NCBI GenBank assembly: GCA_949825065.1
Contig: OX463842.1
Coordinates: forward strand, 1,743,501-1,807,500
Direction of reading: 5' to 3'
DNA: 64,000 nt
From: Odontocerum albicorne
Taxonomy: Eukaryota > Arthropoda > Insecta > Trichoptera > Odontoceridae
Shown: one piece after another, positions 54,791 to 64,000 of the stretch
Layout: each line of letters begins with the position of its first letter
Numbering within the stretch: position 1 is the stretch's first letter
Program-made: the position numbers and the translations under genes
Notes under the pieces: model-generated
The model's database searches: none
Told to the model about the DNA's origin: nothing
The model's input: only the letters and a program-made list of their open reading frames with translations

Positions 54791-55078
54791 ACTAATTTTG
54801 TGCTCTCCTTTATTTAATATGGTATATGTTCTTTGTCAACCTGTTAGGAAGATGCTGCGAATTTCCTATAATATTTGAATCCGGATACTACTCGTGTAGT
54901 TGGTCTCTATGTAATAATCTTCAAGATTTAACACTTCACCGCATATTGATAACGCGACGTGAGAATTTTCATCGTAATTCAATTTATACATATTTTCATT
55001 ATCAAGGATATTTTCAATGTTATCATAAAATCAGAAGACTATCCTTCAAAGGTTGGCTCTCTCTCTGTGGTTGCAGTC
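54791..55078. other. Unassigned; likely 3' UTR of the RT copy on its right
   Basis: The part nearest 55078 lies downstream of the minus-strand RT stop and may be its 3' UTR ('ctctctctgtggttgcagtc'). No clear poly-A is seen. Confidence 0.35.
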
Positions 55079-55866
55079 CTAAGACTGGTTTGCAGCAATT
55101 TCAACTCTTCTCCTCCATTCCTCCCTGTCCTGTGCGGCTCTTTTTAAATCTGTATATGTTGAGCAGCGCACGTCCACCAACAGGTCCTCCAGGTACTCTC
55201 GGCGTGGGCGTCCCCTAGAGTTTGTCCCCTCGGTCATACCCTCCATTATGGCATGCAAAAGGCCCTCTTGTCGTATTATATGACCGATCCATCTTGCACG
55301 CCTTTCGGACAAGATCCTGAGCAGGTGCCTTCCTCCTTCGATTCGTTGGAGAACCTCTTCATTCGTGATGTGGTCTCTCCAGGAAATTCCTAATAGTCTT
55401 CTATAGGACCACATCTCAAAAGCCTCTAGTCTCCGTCTATCTCTTTCGGATAGGCACCATGTCTCGCAGCCGTACATCAAGATACTCCATACATAGGTCT
55501 TGATGAGGAGTATTCTCAGTTTTAGGTCTATATTATTTGATTCTATTATTTTCGACCTTTTATTAAATGCAAGTCTGGCCTGATGTATACGGCTGTCGAC
55601 CTCGCTCTTAGACCGACCGTCCCATGTTATTTTGCTCCCGAGGTAGACAAACTCTTTGGTGTTCTTTAGTGGTTTACCCGACATCACTATTCTCATCTGG
55701 TGTTGCGCTCGGCCTACAGTCAGCAGCTTTGTTTTGTCTTTATTTATCTTCATACTGTAGTTATTTTGAAGAATGCTTTCCATAGTTGTTAAGGCTTCTT
55801 GTAGTTCCTCTTCACTTTCAGCAACCATAGCAATATCGTCAGCGAACCTTAGGTTGGCTAGATGCT
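55079..55866 (-). pseudogene. RTE-like reverse transcriptase fragment, best preserved in the window
   Basis: The minus frame begins at the truncation point with LANLRFADDIAMVAESEEEL, so the catalytic FADD box is intact, then SMKINKDKTKLLTVGRAQ, EFVYLGSKITWDGRSKSEVD, TYVWSILMYGCETWCLSERD, RRLEAFEMWSYRRLLGISWR and RARWIGHIIRQEGLLHAIM, RGRPRREYLEDLL, ending at 55079. It is uninterrupted for about 260 codons. The endonuclease and the front half of the RT are absent, and a stop lies a few codons upstream at about 55870, as in a 5'-truncated insertion. It cannot act alone. Probably a recent copy of the family decayed at 19983-20840. Confidence 0.9.
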
Positions 55867-55964
55867 AGTAATACATATCAATCATGTGAAAACACGGAAC
55901 CGGGACACAAAGCAAATCTAGTTTATCACGTTAAAACACCGGATTTGGAGACAAAACGTAAACA

Positions 55965-56375
55965 ATGCGTATTAATCAAAAAAAATTACTACGCAAAAGT
56001 TTGACTTACATAACATATTTCATATTACCTCAATATACCGACACTGTCAGAACCAAAAATCTCCTTCGAACCAACGAAATGAAGGTACTCAGGAGTATCG
56101 CTGGCAAAACCCTTCGTGATAGAGCACGAAACACAGAAATCCGAAGGATGTGCGAAGTTGAAGATATTGTCAGATGGGGACGACAGAGAAGAAAGTTCTG
56201 GAACGAACATGTATCCAGAATGGCGGAACCAAGAGCCGTAAAAATGGCCAGGGACAGTATCCCTCAAGCAAGCATACCTCCAGGACGACCTCCCAAAATA
56301 TGGAAAGACAGCTGGCAGTCGACGTCACAAGAGGGAAACGATGATGCAGGACCATAACAGGCCAACATGCCTAAA
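55965..56375 (+). pseudogene. LINE reverse transcriptase C-terminal fragment, second lineage
   Basis: The frame reads LRTNEMKVLRSIAGKTLRDR, NTEIRRMCEVEDIVRWGRQR, RKFWNEHVSRMAEPRAVKMA and RPPKIWKDSWQSTSQEGN before the stop at 56355. The NEMKVLR.I.GKT..DR.RN..IR..C pattern is a LINE ORF2 tail distinct from the YLGSKITW family next door. Codons before residue 30 look like AT-rich non-RT sequence, so the true homology starts near 56050. 5'-truncated, otherwise open. Confidence 0.82.
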
Positions 56376-56639
56376 AGAAGAGGAAGAAGAACTTAATATA
56401 TTATTAATAATTATGGTGGTAACACTGTGGGGGTTTAAATACGTTTTTATTGATTTAATTCTCAAACAGTTTTTTCGATGCAAAGTACGAGTACTTGAGA
56501 TTTAATGCCCAGTGCTTTGCATCGAATCATTGGACATATTATTGTAGATGTCCTGATAATATCAAAAACCGTCCATTGTAATAACCCCCGGATCAACACA
56601 CACATTTTCAGACTTACTGCTACTGCACGAAGACATATT
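56376..56639. other. AT-rich spacer
   Basis: Nothing recognised; TACGAGTA at 56486. Confidence 0.4.
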
Positions 56640-57045
56640 CTGCCATAACCATTACCATTTCCTTGCTGGGATAGGCAGAGGACAGAGCCTCCGTCTTTAC
56701 TATCGCTTCACACATATTTCGCCTCTTCTAAATCCATACACTTCATACATCTGCTACGATTTATCTTACTTCTAACTTTTTCTTCTTTAAAAATATCATA
56801 CTCTTGATCCAACCAAACTTTTATTGATCTTCTTCTATCGCGCCGTCCACTCACATTAGCACTGTACATTTGTTTTGTTTGTTTTTCTTCATTCATTCGT
56901 TCTTCGTATCCAAACCATTTCAGAGTGGTCTTCTTCATCTTACTGGACACACCAGCCTTAAGTTCACGTTCATCCCTTATCACTTCATTCCGCATTGTGT
57001 GATACACTGTCACCCCATGTATTCTTCTAAGTGCACGCATTCGTA
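56640..57045 (-). pseudogene. RTE-like LINE ORF2 C-terminus and 3' UTR, clearest copy
   Basis: The minus frame reads RNEVIRDERELKAGVSSKMK, KTTLKWFGYEERMNEEKQTK, QMYSANVSGRRDRRRSIKVW and RCMKCMDLEEAKYV, open to 56708. It is the intact reference for the more broken copies at 3790, 10046, 25280, 25940, 34185, 44445 and 59110. The 3' UTR at 56640-56707 contains 'tgggataggcagaggacaga', the family block. Confidence 0.78.
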
Positions 57046-57289
57046 CTATTTTTATGAGTTAACAGGAACTGATAGAAAATTGTAATTCACAATATTATTT
57101 AACCGATAAGTCAACAGTGATATGTTTAACTCGACTTCAAATCGAATTGTTAAAGTTAACGCTTTTTATCACAACGCATTGCAATCGAATTGATGAATGT
57201 TTTACATATATTTGTATATTACTCGTATTACGATTAAAATATTTTCTTTGCCTAGAATAACATTGAAAACTCTTAATAAACAAGAACTG
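57046..57289. other. Short AT-rich spacer
   Basis: Nothing beyond TACTCGTA at 57220. Confidence 0.4.
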
Positions 57290-57920
57290 TTAACCCTTCC
57301 CTTCCTGCACTAAAAAAATCTGAGCGTTCCGGTGCTGTGTATTTAATACACATCAATACACATGTAAAAATGAGCGTTTTAAAAACGAAAAAATAAGAAT
57401 ATTCATAGCCAATCGCTTAAATTAATCAAATTTGAAGTCAAAAGTGATAAGAATTGAAATTTAATTGCTGAAAACACGAGAAAAACATCGACCGACGTTC
57501 ACAAAACGGGCGAAACGACCACCTCAAATGGATGTCCGAAAGCTACTGAAGCGAAAGAAGCCAGTGGCGCGAGCGAAATGAGATTTTATTTCTTGCGTTT
57601 CCATATACCGAAGTATGATCGTGAGACGTGAATAGCGTCGCTTCCTCATCCATAGCGGTTTTTTAGAATGAATATACCTACGTCACACACTGGCACACGT
57701 TTGATTGTATTGGTGAATTTATTCCCGATTTTCACAAAATATCTCTGATGTGGCCGATAAGTGCTTATTATTATTATTATTATTATTATTTCATTCAATG
57801 CGTAAATATATTACGGAGGAATACCTAAAATCTGAACCCAGTATTTATTATATTTATATAAAGTTTTTAGAAGCAATGTATACTATACTAGTTACACATC
57901 ACAGGGAAGGAAGGGTTTAA
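57290..57920 (-). mobile_element. TTAA-flanked miniature element, copy P6
   Basis: TTAA at 57290-57293 and 57917-57920; 631 bp. A (TTA)n run of about nine units lies at 57764-57790 where siblings have only 'taattattattaat'-type sequence. Otherwise collinear with P2 and P4. Confidence 0.8.
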
Positions 57921-58370
57921 CAATGCAAAACGCATCCTCACGATAGTTGCAGATGTTTCCGCTACTACAAGGGTGCAACAGTCAAGGATATTCCAGCAAA
58001 TCCCTCCCTCCGGAAGGAACCGCGATCATGTGGGTTTGATGGATGACGCATCAATAGCAGTGTTGCACCCTCCACACATTCCAGAGCTGACGGTAAAAAA
58101 ATGAATATGGAAATACTGCGCCGGTTTCATGCCAACTTCCTTTCTGTATAAATATGTCGAATCACAATTTCGTTGCAGTTTTGGAATGATGAATGGGGTT
58201 CCTTTTGCCGAATCTTGATATAACCCTTAATCATACCTTTGTTTTCTTTAATTAACCCTTGATGGTTTACGTTACTGTTTACTTTTTTATGTTTTTATCA
58301 TTGAGGTTGAACCAAGAAAGACGGTATTTCAGTAAAACGAATAGCAATTAAAAAATTTATTGTATATATT
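57921..58370. other. Unassigned; GC-richer block at 57930-58100
   Basis: 'gggtgcaac' at 57971 and 'gttgcaccc' at 58062 form an inverted pair about 90 bp apart. No frame or family recognised. Confidence 0.35.
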
Positions 58371-58640
58371 ATTTATAGTTAAGGCATTAACACTGTGGAG
58401 GTTTAAAGACATTGTTATTTATTTAGTACAACATTGTTTATTCCACTTTATATAACGAAATAAACCTACCTGTTTCACTTTATATAACGAAATAAACCTG
58501 CCTGTTTCACCTCATTATCAGGGAAGCACAAACAAGACTAGTTTGTGCTCCCTTGATGATGAGGTGAAAACCTTGAGGGTATTCCTACGTAAAGAGGAAT
58601 AAACAATGTTCGACTAAACAAATTACATAATAATTTTCAT
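58371..58640. mobile_element. Hairpin element, diverged copy
   Basis: Family flank 'tagttaaggcattaacactg', then 'cattgtttattccactttat' and a locally duplicated 'cactttatataacgaaataa' (58444 and 58478). Apex 'cacaaacaagactagtttgt'. The hammerhead-like blocks are degraded (ctgataa / cttgaggg). Confidence 0.6.
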
Positions 58641-59109
58641 TGGTGAAATAAGCGGAATTAAAAAATTAGGAAAAGCAATTGAATTTAACAAAATAATTTA
58701 TGTGACTTATTATTTATTTTTATCTAATTGATAATGCATAGATGTGATGGTGCATTATTATTTTTCTTTTCTTATATTATTTAATATATTCATTTTATAA
58801 AGCTTACATAAATAAGTTTAACCCAATGACACACAAAGCTAAAGATAAGTGTAGTAAACAAATATAAAAACTAATAAACAATCAATAATTGTTAAGCCGA
58901 AATAATAAACTCCCATTACTATGAAAGTTTAAAATACTTTCCCTAAAAACATTTTCTGAAATATTGAAGATGTCAATTTTCGAGACCCTATTTAAAAGGG
59001 CAGTATTATATTATAATAGGCAAACGTTTGAAATGAGTGTATATGTTGTACATAAACTGGATGGATATCGTCCGAAAGGAAGAAAAGTGTTATGATGCGC
59101 ATGAAGAAG
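58641..59109. other. AT-rich spacer
   Basis: 'gagaccctatttaaaa' at 58981 matches 20909. Nothing else. Confidence 0.4.
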
Positions 59110-59480
59110 TCTACTTCAATTGTACACACATACCAACTAGTCATATTCCTTTCTGGGGTAGGCAGAGAGGACAGAGTGCCAAAATGTTCTGTCACGACAA
59201 ACTTTCTTCGCACTTTACACATATATTCATCTTCTCGTACAGTTCCATTTTGTTTTTCTTATTCCTGTACAAAATTTCACGCATTTGGTCCATCCATCCC
59301 TTGTGCACATGTCTGCATTGTATAGTAGATTAGTCTGTATTTCATCACAAACTCTTTCGACATGTCCAAACCTTCTCAATGTGCCTTTTTCACCCTATTC
59401 TAATATATCAGTTTTTAGTCCACATTATTCCTTCGCATTTAATCGCATCTTTTTTTCTTTTCCAGGTCCATGTTTCACTC
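59110..59480 (-). repeat. RTE-like LINE 3' relic
   Basis: 'ctggggtaggcagagaggac' at 59154 is the family block, followed by 'tttctcgtacagttccattt' and 'cgacatgtccaaaccttctc' in family order. Overlapping plus frames are shadows. Confidence 0.6.
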
Positions 59481-59542
59481 CCGAAACGTTGACTGAAATT
59501 GTAACTGCATTAAAAACAAGAAAATGATTACTTGTGTGACTT

Positions 59543-60448
59543 AGAGAATACTTATGTGTGGAAGATATATGGAAGGATAAATAATTATGTGTGGAAGATA
59601 TACGGGAAGGGTAAATAATTATGTGTGGAAGATAGACGCGAAGGATAAATAATTATGTATAGAAGATATACGGGATTGATAAATTATTATGTGTGGAAGA
59701 TATACGGGAAGGATAAATAATTATGCATGGAAAATGTACGGGAAGGATAAATAATTATATGTAGAAGATTTACGGGAAGGATAAATAATTATGTATGGAA
59801 GATATACGAGAAGGATAAATAATTCTGCGTAGAAGATATACGGAAAGGATAAATAATTATGTGTGGAAGATAATATACGGAAAGGATAAATAATTATGTG
59901 TGGAAGATATACGGAAAGGATAAATAATTATGTGTGGAAGATAATATACGGGAAGGATAAATAATTATATGTAGAAGATTTACGGGAAGGATAAATAATC
60001 ATGTACGGAATATATACGAGAAGGATAAATAATTCTGCGTAGAAGATATACGGAAAGGATAAATAATTATGTGTGGAAGATAATATACGGAAAGGATGAA
60101 TAATTATGTGTGGAAGATATACGGAAAGGATAAATAATTATGTGTGGAAGATAATATACGGGAAGGATAAATAATTATACGTAGAAGATTTACGGGAAGG
60201 ATAAATAATTATGTATGGAAGATATACGAGAAGGATAAATAATTCTGCGTAGAAGATATACGGAAAGGATAAATAATTATGTGTGGAAGATAATATACGG
60301 AAAGGATAAATAATTATGTGTGGAAGATATACAGAAAGGATAAATAATTATGTGTGGAAGTTATACGGAAAGGATAAATAATTATGTGTGGAAGATAATA
60401 TACGGGAAGTATAAATAATTATATGTGGAAGATATACGGAAGGATAAA
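59543..60448 (+). repeat. ~34-bp minisatellite, ~26 copies, with 210-bp higher-order repeat
   Basis: Units are variants of 'ggaagatatacgggaaggat' + 'aaataattatgtgt', 33-36 bp. The variant 'gtagaagatttacgggaagg' starts at 59761, 59971 and 60181, exactly 210 bp apart, and the six unit variants between these points recur in the same order. That is a higher-order repeat. No coding frame. Confidence 0.93.
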
Positions 60449-60587
60449 GAAAAAGAACTTAAGACGAGAGCGCGGAATAATAAAAAAGGAGTAATAAAAT
60501 TTTATATTTTTTGAATAAATTGGATGAAACTGAAGACATGATTTTTCTCTCTCATACTTTTATTATAACCACACCTTAAGGGAAAAA
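60449..60587. other. Short spacer
   Basis: Nothing recognised. Confidence 0.35.
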
Positions 60588-60674
60588 TACAATAGATTCT
60601 CGATTATCCGGAATCGCATAACCGGGTTGCGGATTGACCAGGGCAGTAAAAAAAATCTAACGTGATTGAATAAA

Positions 60675-60880
60675 TGCTGATGATAATTTGCCTGGATATG
60701 AAGAACAAAGCGTTTCATTTGATAAACCATCAGCTACTGATGACACAGATCATGAAGAAATAACTCTCATACAATAATAAAGTAAACAGTGCAGAGCTAC
60801 TTTGACTAATGTTGAAAGCTTACTCGGTTATTAGGAGCAATATGATTTTTTGCGAAATCTACGTAGCACCATTTACTGAA
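60675..60880 (+). pseudogene. Tigger/jerky-type transposase C-terminal relic
   Basis: The plus frame reads NADDNLPGYEEQSVSFDKPS, ATDDTDHEEITLIQ, two stops, then SKQCRATLTNVESLLGY, a stop, and EQYDFLRNLRSTIY before the natural stop. An acidic stretch followed by a short helical tail of this kind is typical of pogo/Tigger/jerky proteins; the assignment rests as much on the flanking TIRs. No catalytic residues are present. Confidence 0.45.
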
Positions 60881-60929
60881 AAGTGAAGAGGTAAAAAAAC
60901 CTGGTTTGCTGTCATATTTTCAATAAAAC

Positions 60930-61140
60930 TGTAATTATCTCCGTCGTCCTGTCCCTCATGTCTGAAGATGGCATCAGCCATCGATGACTCTTTTAATGGT
61001 CTCCTTCCATCTGGATCTATCACGGGTCGATCGGAGAGCATCTGATACTCAAGATCTTGTCGCAGTCCTGATTAATTCACTCCATCTGGTTGTGGGTCTT
61101 CCTCAAGATCTCGTTCCTTCACAGCTTTCGACGACCACAA
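60930..61140 (-). pseudogene. LINE reverse transcriptase extreme C-terminus
   Basis: On minus: GRPTTRWSELIRTATRS, a stop, VSDALRSTRDRSRWKETIKR and VIDG. The GRP.TRW.......(R)D.A.DR..W......R pattern is the classical LINE ORF2 end. The open frame 60859-61041 on the same strand is in another frame and is a shadow. Confidence 0.65.
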
Positions 61141-61199
61141 GTTAACAGTAATTATAAAGTATAATTTTTAGTTTTTGAATTTTGATTATCCTGGTTAGT

Positions 61200-61625
61200 T
61201 TTCGACCTTCAGCTCTTACTCTAGGCAACTTTAAACAGCAGAAATGCGAATGCTTAACATAGGTGGTCGGCAGGAGTATCACTAAAATATAAAATTAAGA
61301 GCTCACGCATTCGTGGTAGCCCGGGGGTCACTGATATAAACAGTAAGCTGGAAGAGCGACAGCTGAGATGGTACGGGCACATAAGACGGAGACCACCAGA
61401 CCATACTGTGAATCAGGTAATGTCTATGGATCATCCTCGACAGCCGTTCAGAGGAAGACCAAAGAACTCCTGGATGACTCAATGCTCCAAAATCCTGCAG
61501 AGAAACGGCCTAAATGAAAGTGACACCCAGGACCGAAGAATATATATTACAGTCTGAGAACGAGAAGAGCCGACCCCAACAGCCTACCTAGGCAATGAGT
61601 TGGAACAGTGCCAGGAAGAAGAAAA
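61200..61625 (+). pseudogene. LINE reverse transcriptase C-terminal fragment, copy 2
   Basis: Collinear with 37835-38240: 'gctcacgcattcgtgg', LRWYGH-equivalent 'ctgagatggtacgggcac', 'agaggaagaccaaagaac', 'agaagagccgaccccaacag'. Frame is broken by indels near 61258 and by stops. Both copies begin at about the same codon (QLETAEM), so they may share one truncated source. Confidence 0.75.
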
Positions 61626-61679
61626 GATAGAAGAAGGTCAGTTTTTGCCCTACCACCTCGAATAATTGAGAGTCTGCTG

Positions 61680-63270
61680 TATGATATTGCATGTTTATTT
61701 TATCAATTTTTTTTTAATCAAGGGAGTCTGTCGATATGTCACAAGCTACTACTATAAACAAATCAAACTGTACATTGACATGTTTTCAGTATTTCAGAAG
61801 CTTAGAAATAGTCTCACAGAAAGAAAAAACTATTTTTAATGCTTTCATATAGGATTGTCCTGAAAAACTATATTTTTGAAAAAAATTATCCTCAATTTTC
61901 TGTAATAAATTGTTTTATTTAAAAAAAGGTATCGAAACACACTTTCCTCATCAAAAGACAAGTCCTTGTGTACTTTGTCTCTCTGTCCAAGAATGACACC
62001 TTATTTTTCGTATCCAGAAGTTACTTTGTACCAAAATGATATTTGCGATATATATATACAAACTGCATGCGTGAAATTTTCATTAATGGGCCACTTAAAT
62101 TTTGCAAAAAAGTACTGATGTATTTTTCAAAATCCCCAAAGCACTTGACATGCAGCGGGCACTGCGCTACGTCCGGACGAGGAAGACGCCCATTAAGTCG
62201 CTCCAGTTGCAAAAACCCCGAACGGTTTGCAATTAATTGCAATCCATTTCAATATCCTGAACGTGTCTCATCGACACACTCGCAAATTCCGAAAGCTGAT
62301 TCAGTATCCAAAATGTGTATTTTTTTTTTCTTACGAAAACCCTTATTTGGATTGCTTCATTGCTCCGTAAAAATTACATGTTATAAAACCACAAGAGATA
62401 TTTTATTTATAATTTGTTACCTTTATATGGATTATGTTCGACCATATTGTTTAACTGGAGACATGTATGTCGGTAACTGCATTTTTATATCTTTAAAAGG
62501 AAATTATTACCAAATTTATTGTTTTGTTGTGAATAAATAACGCTGTTTATGAGTAATTTTTACAGTAAATAAAGGTTTATGATCTCATTCATATGGACAA
62601 CGCGAACAATTGTTAACCACATATCTTTCAGGGCAAATTAATAAAATTACTAAATCATGTTTTTATACAGAATAGCTGTTACTTGTTGTGACATGTTGAA
62701 GGAGGTGATAGGAAAGTTCCATATTACACAGCATATCAGCGCTGTGTAATATTATTGATAAAACGACACTTTATATATAGTAGCGCAATTTAGAGAGAAA
62801 CTCTCGTCAAGTGCTTTCCAGCTCGAACTCACATTTTAAGCTAATCAAAAATATCACAAAATAAATTTATATGACTTGAGTTTTTTTTTAATTTTTATTA
62901 AACAAAGTACAAATATTTGTCAAGGCTGTACAAATGTATTACTTAACTAATCTTATTTATACATTATAATTTATTAACTTACTTAATCTTATTTTCCTAC
63001 ACTTCATTTTATTTTTATTTTTGATAATCTTAATATATGGATCCTTAGAAATAATTAACACCTACATATTACTTATAACTAGATAACAATTCTTACAACT
63101 AATTATTTAGCAAGAACAAGTCCACTCGTTCAGGTTACTTGTATTCCATCACATTCACTTAGACCTTTGTCGTCCCAGCTAATACTGTAGGTGGACAAGT
63201 CAGAGTGTAAGAATAGCAAAGTAGTAGATGCGGCCATTAGATTATGCACTTACTCGCATATGTATAAAGT
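61680..63270. other. AT-rich stretch, nothing firmly recognised
   Basis: A 165-codon plus frame at 62043-62540 is open but mostly encoded by AT-rich DNA; a GC-richer core at 62140-62280 has no known motif. 'acacagcatatcagcgctgt' near 62725 forms a small hairpin. No gene is called. Confidence 0.4.
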
Positions 63271-63429
63271 GTTAACATAAGTTGTATCTGTTTTTTTTTT
63301 CAAATTTAAAAATGAGCACCAAAAGTAAAACAAAATGGTAAAGGTTATACATCATTCGAAAGAAAATGTTCTGCTTTTACGTTACATATATAGTATTATT
63401 TTATTTGATTACAAGCCTTCAAAATGGAA

Positions 63430-63700
63430 TGTCAAGTAGACGAAAGTGAGCATTTTCGACACCTCCTTCTATTCGCGTTCAATCGAAGGAATAAAGCTGC
63501 CAAAGCTGCTCGCGATGTTTGCGAAATGTACGGTGAAGATGCTATGAATTAAAAGACAGCTCGTCGATGGTTTTGGCGTTTCCAAGACGGTAATTTCGAC
63601 CTAAAAGACATGGAGCGCTCCGGACGACCAGTGAACTTCGATGAGGACCGCTTAAACCATATTATTCATGAAGATCCCTTTCAAACATTTTTCATCACCA
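63430..63700 (+). pseudogene. Mariner transposase N-terminus
   Basis: The frame reads MECQVDESEHFRHLLLFAFN, RRNKAAKAARDVCEMYGEDA, MN, a stop, KTARRWFWRFQDGNFDLKDM, ERSGRPVNFDEDRLNHIIHE, then leaves homology. This is the helix-turn-helix part of mariner (K...A...C..YG..A......W...F..G.F.L.D..RSGRP). One internal stop at 63550. Confidence 0.82.
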
Positions 63701-63719
63701 TTTTCAAATCATTTTTTTA

Positions 63720-63968
63720 TCACCAGTAATGATGCGGTAAAGGATCCTTTGCTTGTGGCCATGCGTAGCTTGATGACGCGCGTTGATTTTTGTTGTTTTC
63801 AATCAAAACACGTGGAACCCAAGCGCCGAACTTCTGGACTTTTCCCATTGATTTAAGATGGCGGTTTACAGTCATGTGACTACAATCCATCTGCTCAGGC
63901 AATTCTACGGTGGTTTGAAGGGGAACTTCATGAATAATATGGTTTAAGCGGTCCTTATCGAAGTCCAC
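63720..63968 (-). pseudogene. Mariner transposase, second DNA-binding segment, inverted
   Basis: Minus frame: MDFDKDRLNHIIHEVPLQTT, VELPEQMDCSHMTVNRHLKS, MGKVQKFGAWVPRVLIENNK and NQRASSSYAW. It continues the N-terminal region given on plus at 63430-63700 (after RSGRPV), containing the second HTH (CSHMTVNRHL) and the WVP..L.E.NK linker of mariners. The catalytic domain does not follow within the window. Confidence 0.82.
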
Positions 63969-64000
63969 TGGAGGTGTCGAAATTGCTCACTTTCGTCTAT

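Larger units (their letters stand above)
60590..61679. mobile_element. Tigger-like DNA transposon carrying nested LINE fragments
   Basis: TA at 60588-60589 and 61680-61681. The ends 'caatagattctcgattatcc' and, on the complement of the right end, 'cagcagactctcaattattc' agree at about 16 of 22 positions. Inside are a transposase C-terminal relic (60675-60880) and two LINE RT fragments (60930-61140 minus, 61200-61625 plus). The original element must have been deleted and then used as a landing site. Confidence 0.6.
63271..64000. mobile_element. Inverted (head-to-head) mariner derivative, runs off the window
   Basis: Starts with the same arm as the 3095 foldback ('cataagttgta', 'aaatgagcaccaaaagtaa', 'caagtagacgaaagtgagca'). 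A plus-strand transposase N-terminus lies at 63430-63700 and a minus-strand transposase piece at 63968-63720. The segment encoding (F)DEDRLNHIIHE is present in both orientations (about 63637-63675 and 63965-63929). The right arm reappears at the window end ('gctcactttcgtcta'), so the palindrome closes outside. Confidence 0.75.

Noticed and set aside
55079..55218. Plus-strand frames at 54826-55218
   Set aside because: The 3' half is antisense of the RT C-terminus; no independent evidence.
62043..62540. 165-codon open frame on plus
   Set aside because: No recognisable motif; most of it is AT-rich coding by chance with poly-Phe from a T run; no splice or start context. Left as unassigned sequence.

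Overview
The window looks like AT-rich nuclear DNA from an insect. I see no operon, ribosome-binding site or intact host gene. The closest stylistic match is a lepidopteran-type repeat landscape. It has LINE 3' ends carrying a short 'ggtaggcagag' motif, tRNA-headed SINEs whose tail copies a LINE 3' end, mariner relics, and TTAA-flanked miniature elements. The order-level assignment is inference; a repeat-rich eukaryotic intergenic or intronic region is seen directly.

Layout. 1-9 kb: a SINE, a TTAA element with a nested LINE tail, a mariner foldback, a Tc/mariner C-terminal relic, a second TTAA element and a 149-bp tandem array. 9-16 kb: two copies of one LINE 3' end, a hairpin element, a 203-bp array and an almost full-length but internally deleted mariner. 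17-30 kb: a cluster of hairpin elements, several reverse-transcriptase relics, SINEs (one split by a hairpin element), two candidate host exons on the minus strand and a foldback MITE. 30-45 kb: a fourth TTAA element, long AT-rich deserts, mariner relics (one flanked by ~200-bp direct repeats), RT relics, a 29-bp minisatellite and a fifth TTAA element. 45-57 kb: an exact 136-bp array, two Tigger/pogo-like signals, SINEs, foldback MITEs and the best-preserved RT fragment (249 codons, FADD box intact). 57-64 kb: a sixth TTAA element, a ~34-bp minisatellite with a 210-bp higher-order period, a Tigger-like element packed with LINE fragments, and an inverted mariner derivative running off the window end.

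How the parts relate. Nothing here forms a pathway. The relations are parasitic: SINEs share a tail with a LINE that probably mobilises them, short non-autonomous elements retain the ends of absent autonomous transposons, and elements nest in one another, giving a relative age order. The observation I rate highest is a recurrent octamer, TACTCGTA/TACGAGTA, about nine times commoner than base composition predicts by rough estimate. At four places a related repeat copy shows the same site without the extra six bases, so TA has become TA-CTCG-TA. That is the form expected of a TA-targeting transposon excision scar. A second candidate is a conserved CTGANGAT-stem-GAAAC motif in the hairpin elements that resembles a hammerhead ribozyme core.

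All calls were made by eye; boundaries of degenerate repeats are approximate.
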